A program made the position numbers and the translations under genes. The notes beneath the pieces were generated by a model. It saw nothing but the letters and a program-made list of their open reading frames with translations. It did not search any database and had not been told where the DNA came from. A stretch of 5,137 bases of DNA from Candidatus Gastranaerophilales bacterium. GTDB lineage: Bacteria; Cyanobacteriota; Vampirovibrionia; Gastranaerophilales; Gastranaerophilaceae. The stretch covers positions 1 to 5,137 of the forward strand of contig CANQLK010000128.1 in the NCBI GenBank assembly GCA_947624665.1, read 5' to 3'. This document shows, one piece after another, positions 1-5,137 of this stretch; position 1 is the stretch's first letter; each line of letters begins with the position of its first letter.

Positions 1-14
1 AAACTTTCATAAAA

Positions 15-20
15 TATAAT
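15..20 (+). promoter_or_regulatory. Candidate -10 box for the solute-binding lipoprotein gene
   Basis: A perfect TATAAT lies 51 bases before the start codon at 72. A 17-base spacer would put the -35 hexamer before base 1, so only half of the promoter can be judged. Transcription would begin near base 27 and give a leader of about 45 bases. AT-rich DNA produces TATAAT by chance fairly often, so this is a candidate only. Confidence 0.4.
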
Positions 21-71
21 AAGCCGTTAGATTAATTTCTTATTTTTTTAAAAGTGTGATAACCTAAATGT

Positions 72-1922
72 ATGAAAAATTTTTGGAAAATAATAATTTT
101 AATAATTTTTTTGGCTGTCATATTATGCTCATGCTTTAGGATAGACAAAGGCGGAGAGGTTCAAATAAACAGAACTAATAATTTAACCTCCGAAAAAGAG
201 CAGGAAAATGAATATAAACCGCATTCAACAATATATTATAACGGAGTTGATTATAAATTATCCCGTTCAAAGGTCGGTAAATACGGCGGACAAATAGTTA
301 TATCAACAATCGGCGAAGGCCCTAAGACATTTAATCCTTGGGTATCAAAAGATGCAACTTCTTCTCAAATCGGAGATTTAATGTATGATTCTTTGTTCAC
401 GACAGACCCGATTAACGGAGATGTTATTCCAAACCTTGCAAAAGAAATGATAGTATCACCCGATTTAAAAACCTATACTATAAAGTTAAGGCGAGGAGTA
501 AAATGGTCTGACGGTGTTGAAATTACTGCTGATGACGTTGTTTTTACTTGGAATGATATAATTCTTGCAGGTTTGGGAAATACTTCTTTGAGAGATTCGG
601 TATTAATAGACGGAGAGTATCCGAAAGTAAAAAAAATTGATAAATATACGGTAGAATTTAAAATTAAAAAGCCTTTTGCACCGTTCCAAAGAATGGTAGG
701 CACGCAGATTGCACCTGAGCATATATTTAAGCAGGCGGTACAAAAAGGAAACAGGTATTTCGATTCGTTCTTGGGTACAACTGCCGATTTTAGTAATATT
801 GCGGTATCAGGGCCGTTTATAGTTGAAGAATACATTCCTGCCCAACGTGTAGTTTTGAAGCGAAATCCCAATTATTATGCGATAGATGATGATAAGAACA
901 TCCTTCCTTATATTGATAAGTATGTAATATTAATTGTCGGTGATTTAAATAACGAGCTTTTAAAGTTTGAGTCGGGAGAATTGGATGTAATTTCCATTCG
1001 CGGCAAAGATTTATCAAGGTTTAAATCAAAAGAGAAAAAGGATAATTTTAAAATATACAATCTCGGGCCGAATACGGGAACAATGTTTTTGGCATTTAAT
1101 CTGAATACAAGAAAAAACAAAGACGGCAAATATTACGTCGAGCCAAAGAAGCAGAAATGGTTTAATGATATTAACTTTAGAACGGCAATAGATTATGCAA
1201 CTGATAGAAATGCAATGGTATATAATATCGCCAACGGTGCGGCTCAGCCTTTATTTACCGCAGAATCATTATCCTCAATATTTTTAAACGAGAAATTGGC
1301 ATCAGGTCATGAGCAGAATTTGGATTATGCAAAAGAATTATTATCGAAATCGGGGTTTTATCTTGATAAAAAAGGTATTTTGCACGATAAGGAAGGAAAT
1401 ATCGTAGAATTTGATTTATATACTAACGCAGGGCAGACTGAACGTGAAGCCTGCGGTGTTATGGTTAAGGAAGATTTAAGACAGCTCGGAATGAAGGTTA
1501 ATTTTAAACCGATAGAATTTAATTCTCTTGTAAGCAAACTGATGACAACATCAGCTTGGGATATGGTATTAATAGGTTTAACGGGCAGTCCTTTAGAACC
1601 TCACAGCGGAAAAAACGTATGGTATTCAAAAGGTCACCTTCACTTATTTAATATGCGTTTTCGGGATGATAAAGAAGATAATCTTCTTGATTGGGAAAAG
1701 GAGCTTGATGATATCATAGAGCAAGGTGCTTTAGAGCTGGATTTCGCCAAAAGAAAAGTTATTTATGACAAATATCAGCAAATAATATATGATGAAAGAC
1801 CTGTTATTTATTTGTATTCTCAATTAACAATGACTGCAGTAAGAAACAGAATAAAAAATCTGTATCCGACTCCGTTAGGCGGTGTTCTGCATAATATAGA
1901 AGAACTTTATATCTCGGAATAA
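72..1922 (+). CDS. Family 5 extracellular solute-binding lipoprotein (peptide ABC transporter, OppA/DppA type)
   Basis: This is the substrate-capturing lipoprotein of an ABC importer, which would bind peptides (or nickel or oligosaccharides, as other family members do) outside the cytoplasmic membrane. Residues 1-21 form a lipoprotein signal: K2 and K6, a hydrophobic run at 7-18, then lipobox LCSC with Cys21 as the likely lipidated residue. Cys19 is less likely because Leu precedes it. A polar linker of about 45 residues follows. The SBP_bac_5 domain covers roughly 70-616. It includes the family signature at 141-160 (RGVKWSDG..ITADDVVFTW), GPF.....P.Q.V.L.RNPNYY at 247-269, and NFR.AI.YA.DR at 368-379. 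The length of 616 residues is slightly above the usual 500-600. A TAA four codons upstream in the same frame makes the ATG at 72 the first possible start, but no clear Shine-Dalgarno precedes it. No permease or ATPase gene is in the window, so it looks like an orphan binding protein. Substrate cannot be read from sequence. Confidence 0.93.
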   Translation: MKNFWKIIILIIFLAVILCSCFRIDKGGEVQINRTNNLTSEKEQENEYKPHSTIYYNGVDYKLSRSKVGKYGGQIVISTIGEGPKTFNPWVSKDATSSQIGDLMYDSLFTTDPINGDVIPNLAKEMIVSPDLKTYTIKLRRGVKWSDGVEITADDVVFTWNDIILAGLGNTSLRDSVLIDGEYPKVKKIDKYTVEFKIKKPFAPFQRMVGTQIAPEHIFKQAVQKGNRYFDSFLGTTADFSNIAVSGPFIVEEYIPAQRVVLKRNPNYYAIDDDKNILPYIDKYVILIVGDLNNELLKFESGELDVISIRGKDLSRFKSKEKKDNFKIYNLGPNTGTMFLAFNLNTRKNKDGKYYVEPKKQKWFNDINFRTAIDYATDRNAMVYNIANGAAQPLFTAESLSSIFLNEKLASGHEQNLDYAKELLSKSGFYLDKKGILHDKEGNIVEFDLYTNAGQTEREACGVMVKEDLRQLGMKVNFKPIEFNSLVSKLMTTSAWDMVLIGLTGSPLEPHSGKNVWYSKGHLHLFNMRFRDDKEDNLLDWEKELDDIIEQGALELDFAKRKVIYDKYQQIIYDERPVIYLYSQLTMTAVRNRIKNLYPTPLGGVLHNIEELYISE

Positions 1923-3605
1923 TTAAATATTTTCAAATTCTTTAAATATGGAAGAAGTTTTATTTATAATTGTGTTTGAGTCGAAATAATCAGGATTTGT
2001 GTTATCTGCAAACTTTTTAATGTCATCCAAATCTTTAATGGTAAGCATAACGGAAGATTTTTCCGCAAGCTTCTGCTGTTTAGTCAGTTTTGTTTCAATA
2101 ATAGCAGCAGGAATAAATGCTATTACGGCTCCGATACCTGTCATCATGCCTGCAAGTTTTTTATTTGAACATTTTTTAGATAATTTATTTCCCATAAAAC
2201 CACCAACGGCGGTTGCGATGATATCTAACGGCCCTAAAATAGTTTCAGACAGTGATTTAATCCCAACGGATTGTTCAAAGAGTTTTTCACGCTGGGTATT
2301 TAAGACCATAGAAGTATTTTTTTGAAGCAGTTCAGCTTGTTTTTCCTGTTCTTTTGTCAGATTAATTTGTTTTTTAGCCTGCATTTTGTTTTTAATTTTT
2401 GGCAGTTCGGTTTGTTCAAATTTTTCGTAATTCTTCATATCTTTATAGACAGATTTCAGGAACTTAATCGGAGACATTTTCTTATCTCTGTCAGGTTGTG
2501 CGTATTGAAGGGGATTTTCTTCAAATTGTTTTAAATGTTTGTATTTTACTGCTAAAATAGCTCTGTTTTCTATATCTGATATGTTTTTATTTAACAAAAG
2601 ATACGTCAAAAGAGGAACTCCTAATTTCATAACGGCTCTTAACGGCTTATTTTGTATTTTTAATACGTCAACAAGTTTATCGGAAATTAAATATTCAAGA
2701 AATCCACCCGTAAACATAGCAGAATAAGTAACATTTGAAATCTTTTCAACGGTTTCTAAGGGGTCAAGAACATCGTGTTCCACATTTTTTAAAAGATTTT
2801 TAAACAGAAGAGCATCTTCTTTTGCATTTTTTTCCTGCAAAGAATTCAACTGCTTCGGACGATTATTATTAACTGAGTTAAAATATTCTTCTTTCTTTTT
2901 CAAATAAGACGGAAGATTTTTCTTGTAATCATTAACGGAGGCGAAAGCGGAACTAATATTTACTTTATCTTTTAATTTATCAACAAATTCTACTTTATGC
3001 TTGTCGTCGTAATCCAAAATATTATTAACTTCTTTTTCTTGTTCCGGGGTAAGAACGGCAAAGAGTTTAGGGTTATTAATTATATTTTGGCTGGCATCAA
3101 ATCCTGCTTTTCTGATAAGACCGAGTTGAGAGGTCATGGATTTTTTAATTCCGTGTGCAAAGAAAAGACCGCCAAGAACAGAAGATACGACTGTTGCTAT
3201 TTTGGGAACGGGAATATTTTTTCCTGCAATATTAATTTTTGCTCTTTTATATAAAGCTAAAGAAACAGCCGTTTTGTCCAATAGTTTATTTTTGAACATT
3301 TTGCCCGAAAACATCGGAGCTATTTTGGCAAGAGCCATAGGAAGCGTACAAATCAGACTTGTTAAAGACATTAACTCTATATTACAGGTCTGAAAAAATG
3401 TTTCGGAATCTTCTGCTTTTTCACGTTCGTAATTATCTAAAACCAATATAGGGTCGGTAATGGCTTTTGCTTTTTTTCTTATATTATTTTCATCAAAAGC
3501 CTTAACGTCAGTTTTATTTTCTGCTTTATTTAAGTTCTGACGCCATAATTTATATTCATCCGTATAATCTTTGTACTTAGTATAATATGAAAAAATATTG
3601 TTCAT
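1923..3605 (-). CDS. Unknown multi-pass membrane protein with a repeated two-helix/NPxx[FY] module
   Basis: I do not recognise this 560-residue protein and assign no function. It has no cleavable signal peptide: the first 70 residues are charged, and W21 is its only Trp. Hydrophobic segments fall in pairs: about 76-99 with 131-152, 292-306 with 322-338, and 455-473 with 484-503. Each pair is followed by a mixed, charged stretch carrying NPxx[FY] (178-182, 364-368, 537-541), which suggests three degenerate repeats. The regions 190-290 and 375-450 are very Lys/Glu-rich and probably helical or coiled-coil. Several Gly/Ala-rich helices (GGLFFAHG, AVGGFMG, GIGAVIAF) could pack closely in a membrane. 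The start is fixed because a TAA directly precedes the ATG in frame. The strongest Shine-Dalgarno instead fits an ATG 8 bases upstream that opens a micro-ORF. The gene is convergent with the lipoprotein gene (stops abut) and divergent from the activase gene. It may be a lineage-restricted family; it is unlikely to be a transporter of a known class. Confidence 0.85.
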   Translation of the reverse strand: MNNIFSYYTKYKDYTDEYKLWRQNLNKAENKTDVKAFDENNIRKKAKAITDPILVLDNYEREKAEDSETFFQTCNIELMSLTSLICTLPMALAKIAPMFSGKMFKNKLLDKTAVSLALYKRAKINIAGKNIPVPKIATVVSSVLGGLFFAHGIKKSMTSQLGLIRKAGFDASQNIINNPKLFAVLTPEQEKEVNNILDYDDKHKVEFVDKLKDKVNISSAFASVNDYKKNLPSYLKKKEEYFNSVNNNRPKQLNSLQEKNAKEDALLFKNLLKNVEHDVLDPLETVEKISNVTYSAMFTGGFLEYLISDKLVDVLKIQNKPLRAVMKLGVPLLTYLLLNKNISDIENRAILAVKYKHLKQFEENPLQYAQPDRDKKMSPIKFLKSVYKDMKNYEKFEQTELPKIKNKMQAKKQINLTKEQEKQAELLQKNTSMVLNTQREKLFEQSVGIKSLSETILGPLDIIATAVGGFMGNKLSKKCSNKKLAGMMTGIGAVIAFIPAAIIETKLTKQQKLAEKSSVMLTIKDLDDIKKFADNTNPDYFDSNTIINKTSSIFKEFENI

Positions 3606-3613
3606 TTAAACAT
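3602..3613 (-). other. Three-codon micro-ORF overlapping the membrane-protein start
   Basis: On the minus strand an ATG at 3613-3611 reads M-F-K and then TGA at 3604-3602. That TGA overlaps the ATG (3605-3603) of the 560-residue gene in an ATGA arrangement. The ideal Shine-Dalgarno spacing is to this micro-ORF, not to the long gene. Termination-reinitiation coupling would be one explanation; chance in AT-rich DNA is another. Confidence 0.35.
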
Positions 3614-3619
3614 AAAATA

Positions 3620-3626
3620 CCTTCCT
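3620..3626 (-). promoter_or_regulatory. Shine-Dalgarno AGGAAGG upstream of the membrane-protein gene
   Basis: AGGAAGG on the minus strand ends 6 bases before the micro-ORF ATG (3613) but 14 bases before the ATG of the long frame (3605). Fourteen bases is longer than normal spacing. This raises the question of which ATG recruits the ribosome. No in-frame start lies further upstream, because TAA directly precedes the ATG at 3605. Confidence 0.6.
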
Positions 3627-3644
3627 GCTGCCGATTGATATAAG

Positions 3645-3706
3645 GTTCACAATAATTCAAAATTGTTATTTTTTCTACAATTTTTTATATATGTTTACAA
3701 TAATAC
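3645..3706. repeat. Direct repeat GTTYACAATAATWC in the divergent intergenic region
   Basis: Two 14-base copies occur at 3645-3658 and 3693-3706. They differ at two positions (C/T and T/A) and start 48 bases apart. A weaker third copy of the core (TTCTACAAT) begins at 3674. The distal copy overlaps the candidate -35 of the activase gene and the candidate -10 of the opposite gene, where a regulator could act on both. The AT-rich background makes chance similarity possible. Confidence 0.35.
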
Positions 3707-3724
3707 TTTTGTTTTTAGTAAAAT
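3694..3724 (+). promoter_or_regulatory. Candidate promoter of the activase gene
   Basis: TTTACA (3694-3699, 5/6 to TTGACA) is followed after 19 bases by TAAAAT (3719-3724, 5/6 to TATAAT). The spacer is two bases longer than ideal. Transcription would start near 3731 and leave a leader of about 23 bases. That leader holds a purine-rich, weak Shine-Dalgarno (AGAGAG, 3741-3746) before the ATG at 3754. It overlaps the opposite-strand candidate promoter. Confidence 0.4.
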
Positions 3725-3729
3725 GTAAA
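3700..3729 (-). promoter_or_regulatory. Candidate promoter of the membrane-protein gene
   Basis: On the minus strand TTTACA (3729-3724) is followed after 18 bases by TATTAT (3705-3700), each 5/6 to consensus. Transcription would begin near 3693 and give a leader of about 88 bases before the ATG at 3605, which includes the micro-ORF. It interleaves with the plus-strand promoter, so the two polymerases would compete. Confidence 0.35.
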
Positions 3730-3753
3730 TAATTAGAGAAAGAGAGAAATTTA

Positions 3754-4749
3754 ATGTCATTAAATTCATATTTAGGGATAGACGTAGGGTCGGTAACGAC
3801 AAAAGCAGCAATAGTAGATGAGAACGGCAAATTTATAGACGGATATATGACAAGAACGTCGGGGAAACCCGTTGTTGCAGTTCAAAATTCATTGAATAAA
3901 TTAATTGAACAAGCAAAATATGAATATAATATTTTGGGAGTCGGAACGACGGGGTCGGGGCGAAACTTGGCAGGAGCGCTTGTTGGCGCAGACGTTATAA
4001 AAAATGAAATTACCGCTCACGCTGTCGCAGCAAGTACATATATCCCTAATGTGCAAACTATACTTGAAATAGGCGGTCAGGACAGTAAAATTATAATTCT
4101 GCGTGACGGAATAGTAACAGATTTTGCCATGAATACCGTATGCGCAGCAGGTACGGGAAGTTTCCTTGATCAGCAGGCTTCAAGATTAAATGTACCTATC
4201 CAAAATTTCGGAGATATTGCATTGAAATCAAAATCACCGGCTCGTATAGCGGGAAGATGCGGTGTATTCGCCGAAAGCGATTTAATACACAAACAACAGC
4301 TCGGCTACCCCGTTGAAGATTTATTGTACGGACTTTGCCAGGCTCTTGTCAGAAACTATTTGAGCAATTTGGCATTGGGTAAGGAAATCCTCTCTACCGT
4401 CGCTTTTCAGGGCGGAGTTGCTACTAATTCGGGCATGGTTAAGGCATTTGAAGAAGCTTTGAATACAAAAGTCGTTGTCCCCGAAAATCATCAAACAATG
4501 GGTGCTATAGGTGCAGCACTTCTGGCTATGGAAAATCATCAATTTAACAATATTCCTACTAAGTTTAAAGGATTTTCCGTAGGTGAAATAAGTTTTAATT
4601 CATATACAAATCAATGCGGCGGATGTGCCAATAATTGCGAAATTATTACAATCGTTGAAGGTGATATAACTTCTGCCGAGTTAAACAATAAAACCGATAA
4701 AATAATCGCACGTTGGGGCGGTACATGCGGAAGATGGGATATAGGCTGA
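3754..4749 (+). CDS. Acyl-CoA dehydratase/benzoyl-CoA reductase activase (BcrAD/BadFG, HgdC-like)
   Basis: This is a cytoplasmic ATPase of the ASKHA fold. As a homodimer bridging one [4Fe-4S] cluster, family members use ATP hydrolysis to push a single low-potential electron into a 2-hydroxyacyl-CoA dehydratase or benzoyl-CoA reductase-type partner. Visible motifs in order: phosphate-1 loop GIDVGSVTTKAAIVD (8-22), GTTGSGR (64-70), phosphate-2 LEIGGQDSK (104-112), cluster ligand Cys130 in CAAGTGSFLDQQ (130-141), second ligand Cys169 in RCGVFAESD (168-176), and adenosine motif FQGGVATN (218-225) with MGAIGAALLA (249-258). Residues 280-331 add a tail with CGGCANNC (Cys288, 291, 295) and WGGTCGRW (Cys325). 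As I recall, this resembles the junction seen in long activase-dehydratase fusion proteins. Here the frame ends cleanly in tandem TGA TAA, so it is a stand-alone form. No dehydratase gene follows within the window, so the substrate is unknown. The start has only a weak AGAGAG ribosome site. Confidence 0.93.
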   Translation: MSLNSYLGIDVGSVTTKAAIVDENGKFIDGYMTRTSGKPVVAVQNSLNKLIEQAKYEYNILGVGTTGSGRNLAGALVGADVIKNEITAHAVAASTYIPNVQTILEIGGQDSKIIILRDGIVTDFAMNTVCAAGTGSFLDQQASRLNVPIQNFGDIALKSKSPARIAGRCGVFAESDLIHKQQLGYPVEDLLYGLCQALVRNYLSNLALGKEILSTVAFQGGVATNSGMVKAFEEALNTKVVVPENHQTMGAIGAALLAMENHQFNNIPTKFKGFSVGEISFNSYTNQCGGCANNCEIITIVEGDITSAELNNKTDKIIARWGGTCGRWDIG

Positions 4750-4755
4750 TAAATC

Positions 4756-4772
4756 TGTAACAAAATGTTACA
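4756..4772. repeat. Perfect inverted repeat TGTAACA-AAA-TGTTACA
   Basis: Two 7-base arms match exactly around an AAA centre, starting 7 bases after the activase stop. Because each arm is followed by AAA(A), the region also reads as a 10-base direct repeat, TGTWACAAAA (4756-4765 and 4766-4775). There is no T tract after it on either strand and the stem holds only two G/C pairs, so it is a poor terminator. The form and size fit an operator for a dimeric regulator, upstream of the next gene. I cannot assign it to a known regulator. Confidence 0.55.
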
Positions 4773-4781
4773 AAAGACGTT

Positions 4782-4787
4782 TAAAAT
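4782..4787 (+). promoter_or_regulatory. Weak candidate -10 box for the last gene
   Basis: TAAAAT (5/6 to consensus) sits 62 bases before the ATG at 4850. No good -35 stands 16-18 bases upstream; that place is occupied by the inverted repeat at 4756-4772. Such an arrangement would suit a factor-dependent promoter. The alternative is read-through from the activase gene. Confidence 0.25.
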
Positions 4788-4836
4788 ATTTAAGAAAATT
4801 GAAAATAATGCCGACATAGTTAATACAACAATATAC

Positions 4837-4841
4837 AGGAG
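4837..4841 (+). promoter_or_regulatory. Shine-Dalgarno AGGAG for the last gene
   Basis: AGGAG with an 8-base A-rich spacer to the ATG at 4850 is the best-formed ribosome site on the plus strand of this window. It fixes the start of the truncated last gene and suggests stronger translation than for its neighbours. Confidence 0.8.
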
Positions 4842-4849
4842 AAAAAACT

Positions 4850-5137
4850 ATGGGATTGGCAGCATCACAAGGACGGTTTTTAAGTTTAACGGCAAGGAAT
4901 AATGACCTTGTTTATGAAGGACAGCAAATTTCTCAACAGAGAATAGCACTTGCAGACAAGACAAAAGAAGCGGCAATGAGATACACCGAAGCTATGAATA
5001 ACAAAATAATGCAGGCTACAGTGTTAATCAACGGTGAAAAATCAGAAGTGCCTTTGAGCTATGATGTAATAGTAAACCCTGATACTTATACGGGGCTTGG
5101 AATGAGATTGGTTGATGCGGACGGTAATGTCGTAATC
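4850..5137 (+). CDS. Partial conserved hypothetical protein with MGLAASQ..R.L.LTAR N-terminus
   Basis: Ninety-six codons are visible and the frame is still open at the window end. The start is set by AGGAG eight bases upstream. There is no signal peptide. Residues 1-50 (MGLAASQGRFLSLTAR, then a Gln-rich helix with ISQQRIALADKTKEAA) look like one long amphipathic, possibly coiled-coil helix. Residues 57-96 look like a small beta-rich region (TVLING, then VIVNPDTYTGLGMRLVDADGN). From memory, proteins opening with MGLAASQ and LTAR recur in Gastranaerophilales genomes without assigned function; I cannot verify this here. The spacing L.A....L...G..I at residues 13-27 also resembles the N-terminal helix of flagellar rod/hook proteins. 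It lies 100 bases after the activase gene and may have its own promoter. Function unknown. Confidence 0.85.
   Translation, partial: MGLAASQGRFLSLTARNNDLVYEGQQISQQRIALADKTKEAAMRYTEAMNNKIMQATVLINGEKSEVPLSYDVIVNPDTYTGLGMRLVDADGNVVI

Larger units (their letters stand above)
3694..3729. repeat. Imperfect 36-base dyad between divergent genes
   Basis: TTTACA (3694-3699) is mirrored by TGTAAA (3724-3729), and inside these TACT (3704-3707) is mirrored by AGTA (3717-3720), about a T-rich centre. The dyad spans both candidate divergent promoters. It could be an operator for one regulator controlling both genes, or it may only reflect two similar -35 boxes facing each other. Confidence 0.4.

Noticed and set aside
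18..55. AATAAG...CTTATT inverted repeat followed by a T run, like a terminator for an upstream gene
   Set aside because: The stem is six A/T-dominated pairs with a 15-base loop and overlaps a perfect TATAAT, so it is too weak to call a terminator.
473..871. 132-codon open frame on the minus strand within the lipoprotein gene
   Set aside because: It lies wholly opposite a well-supported family 5 binding protein and its translation shows no recognisable domain; it is a shadow frame.
1999..2325. 108-codon plus-strand open frame opposite the unknown membrane protein
   Set aside because: It is antisense to the membrane-protein gene, and its hydrophobic runs are what one expects opposite that gene; no ribosome site or family resemblance.
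2997..3393. Two overlapping 85-codon plus-strand frames
   Set aside because: They overlap each other and the 560-residue gene, with no recognisable product.
4747..4752. TGA recoding or a frameshifted continuation into a fused dehydratase domain
   Set aside because: TGA is followed at once by an in-frame TAA and the next 100 bases show no dehydratase-like coding, so the stop is genuine.
4756..4775. Intrinsic terminator for the activase gene at the TGTAACA/TGTTACA repeat
   Set aside because: The stem has only two G/C pairs, the loop is three bases and no T tract follows on either strand; an operator reading fits better.
4611..4817. 68-codon minus-strand frame crossing the activase end and the following spacer
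   Set aside because: It runs antisense across the conserved Cys-rich activase tail and has no family resemblance.

Overview
The window is AT-rich bacterial chromosome with four protein-coding genes and little spacer. The activase at 3754-4749 belongs to an oxygen-sensitive [4Fe-4S] ATPase family, which suggests a strict anaerobe. The last, partial gene begins with MGLAASQ..R.L.LTAR. As far as I can recall, such starts are common in small proteins of gut Melainabacteria (Gastranaerophilales), so that is my best guess at lineage. A low-GC Clostridia-like host cannot be excluded from the sequence alone.

Layout: 1-71 is a leader with a perfect TATAAT. 72-1922 (+) encodes a lipoprotein of the family 5 (OppA/DppA-type) solute-binding proteins. 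It meets, stop codon to stop codon with no base between, the convergent gene at 1923-3605 (-). That gene encodes a 560-residue multi-pass membrane protein that I do not recognise. 3606-3753 is a 148-base divergent intergenic region with an imperfect dyad, two overlapping back-to-back promoter candidates and a short direct repeat. 3754-4749 (+) encodes a stand-alone acyl-CoA dehydratase/reductase activase with a cysteine-rich C-terminal tail. 4750-4849 is a 100-base spacer with a perfect 7-bp inverted repeat. 4850-5137 (+) is the start of a gene cut off by the window end.

The genes do not form one evident pathway. Peptide or oligosaccharide uptake (72-1922) and activation of a 2-hydroxyacyl-CoA dehydratase-type enzyme (3754-4749) would both fit amino-acid fermentation. 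However, neither the ABC permease/ATPase genes nor the dehydratase subunits are in the window, so this link is inference.

The most interesting unexplained items are three apparent repeats of a 'two membrane segments, then NPxx[FY]' module in the unknown membrane protein, a well-placed Shine-Dalgarno that serves a three-codon micro-ORF overlapping that protein's start, and a possible flagellar-rod-like N-terminal pattern in the partial last gene. I saw no CRISPR array, tRNA, rRNA, insertion sequence or convincing intrinsic terminator.
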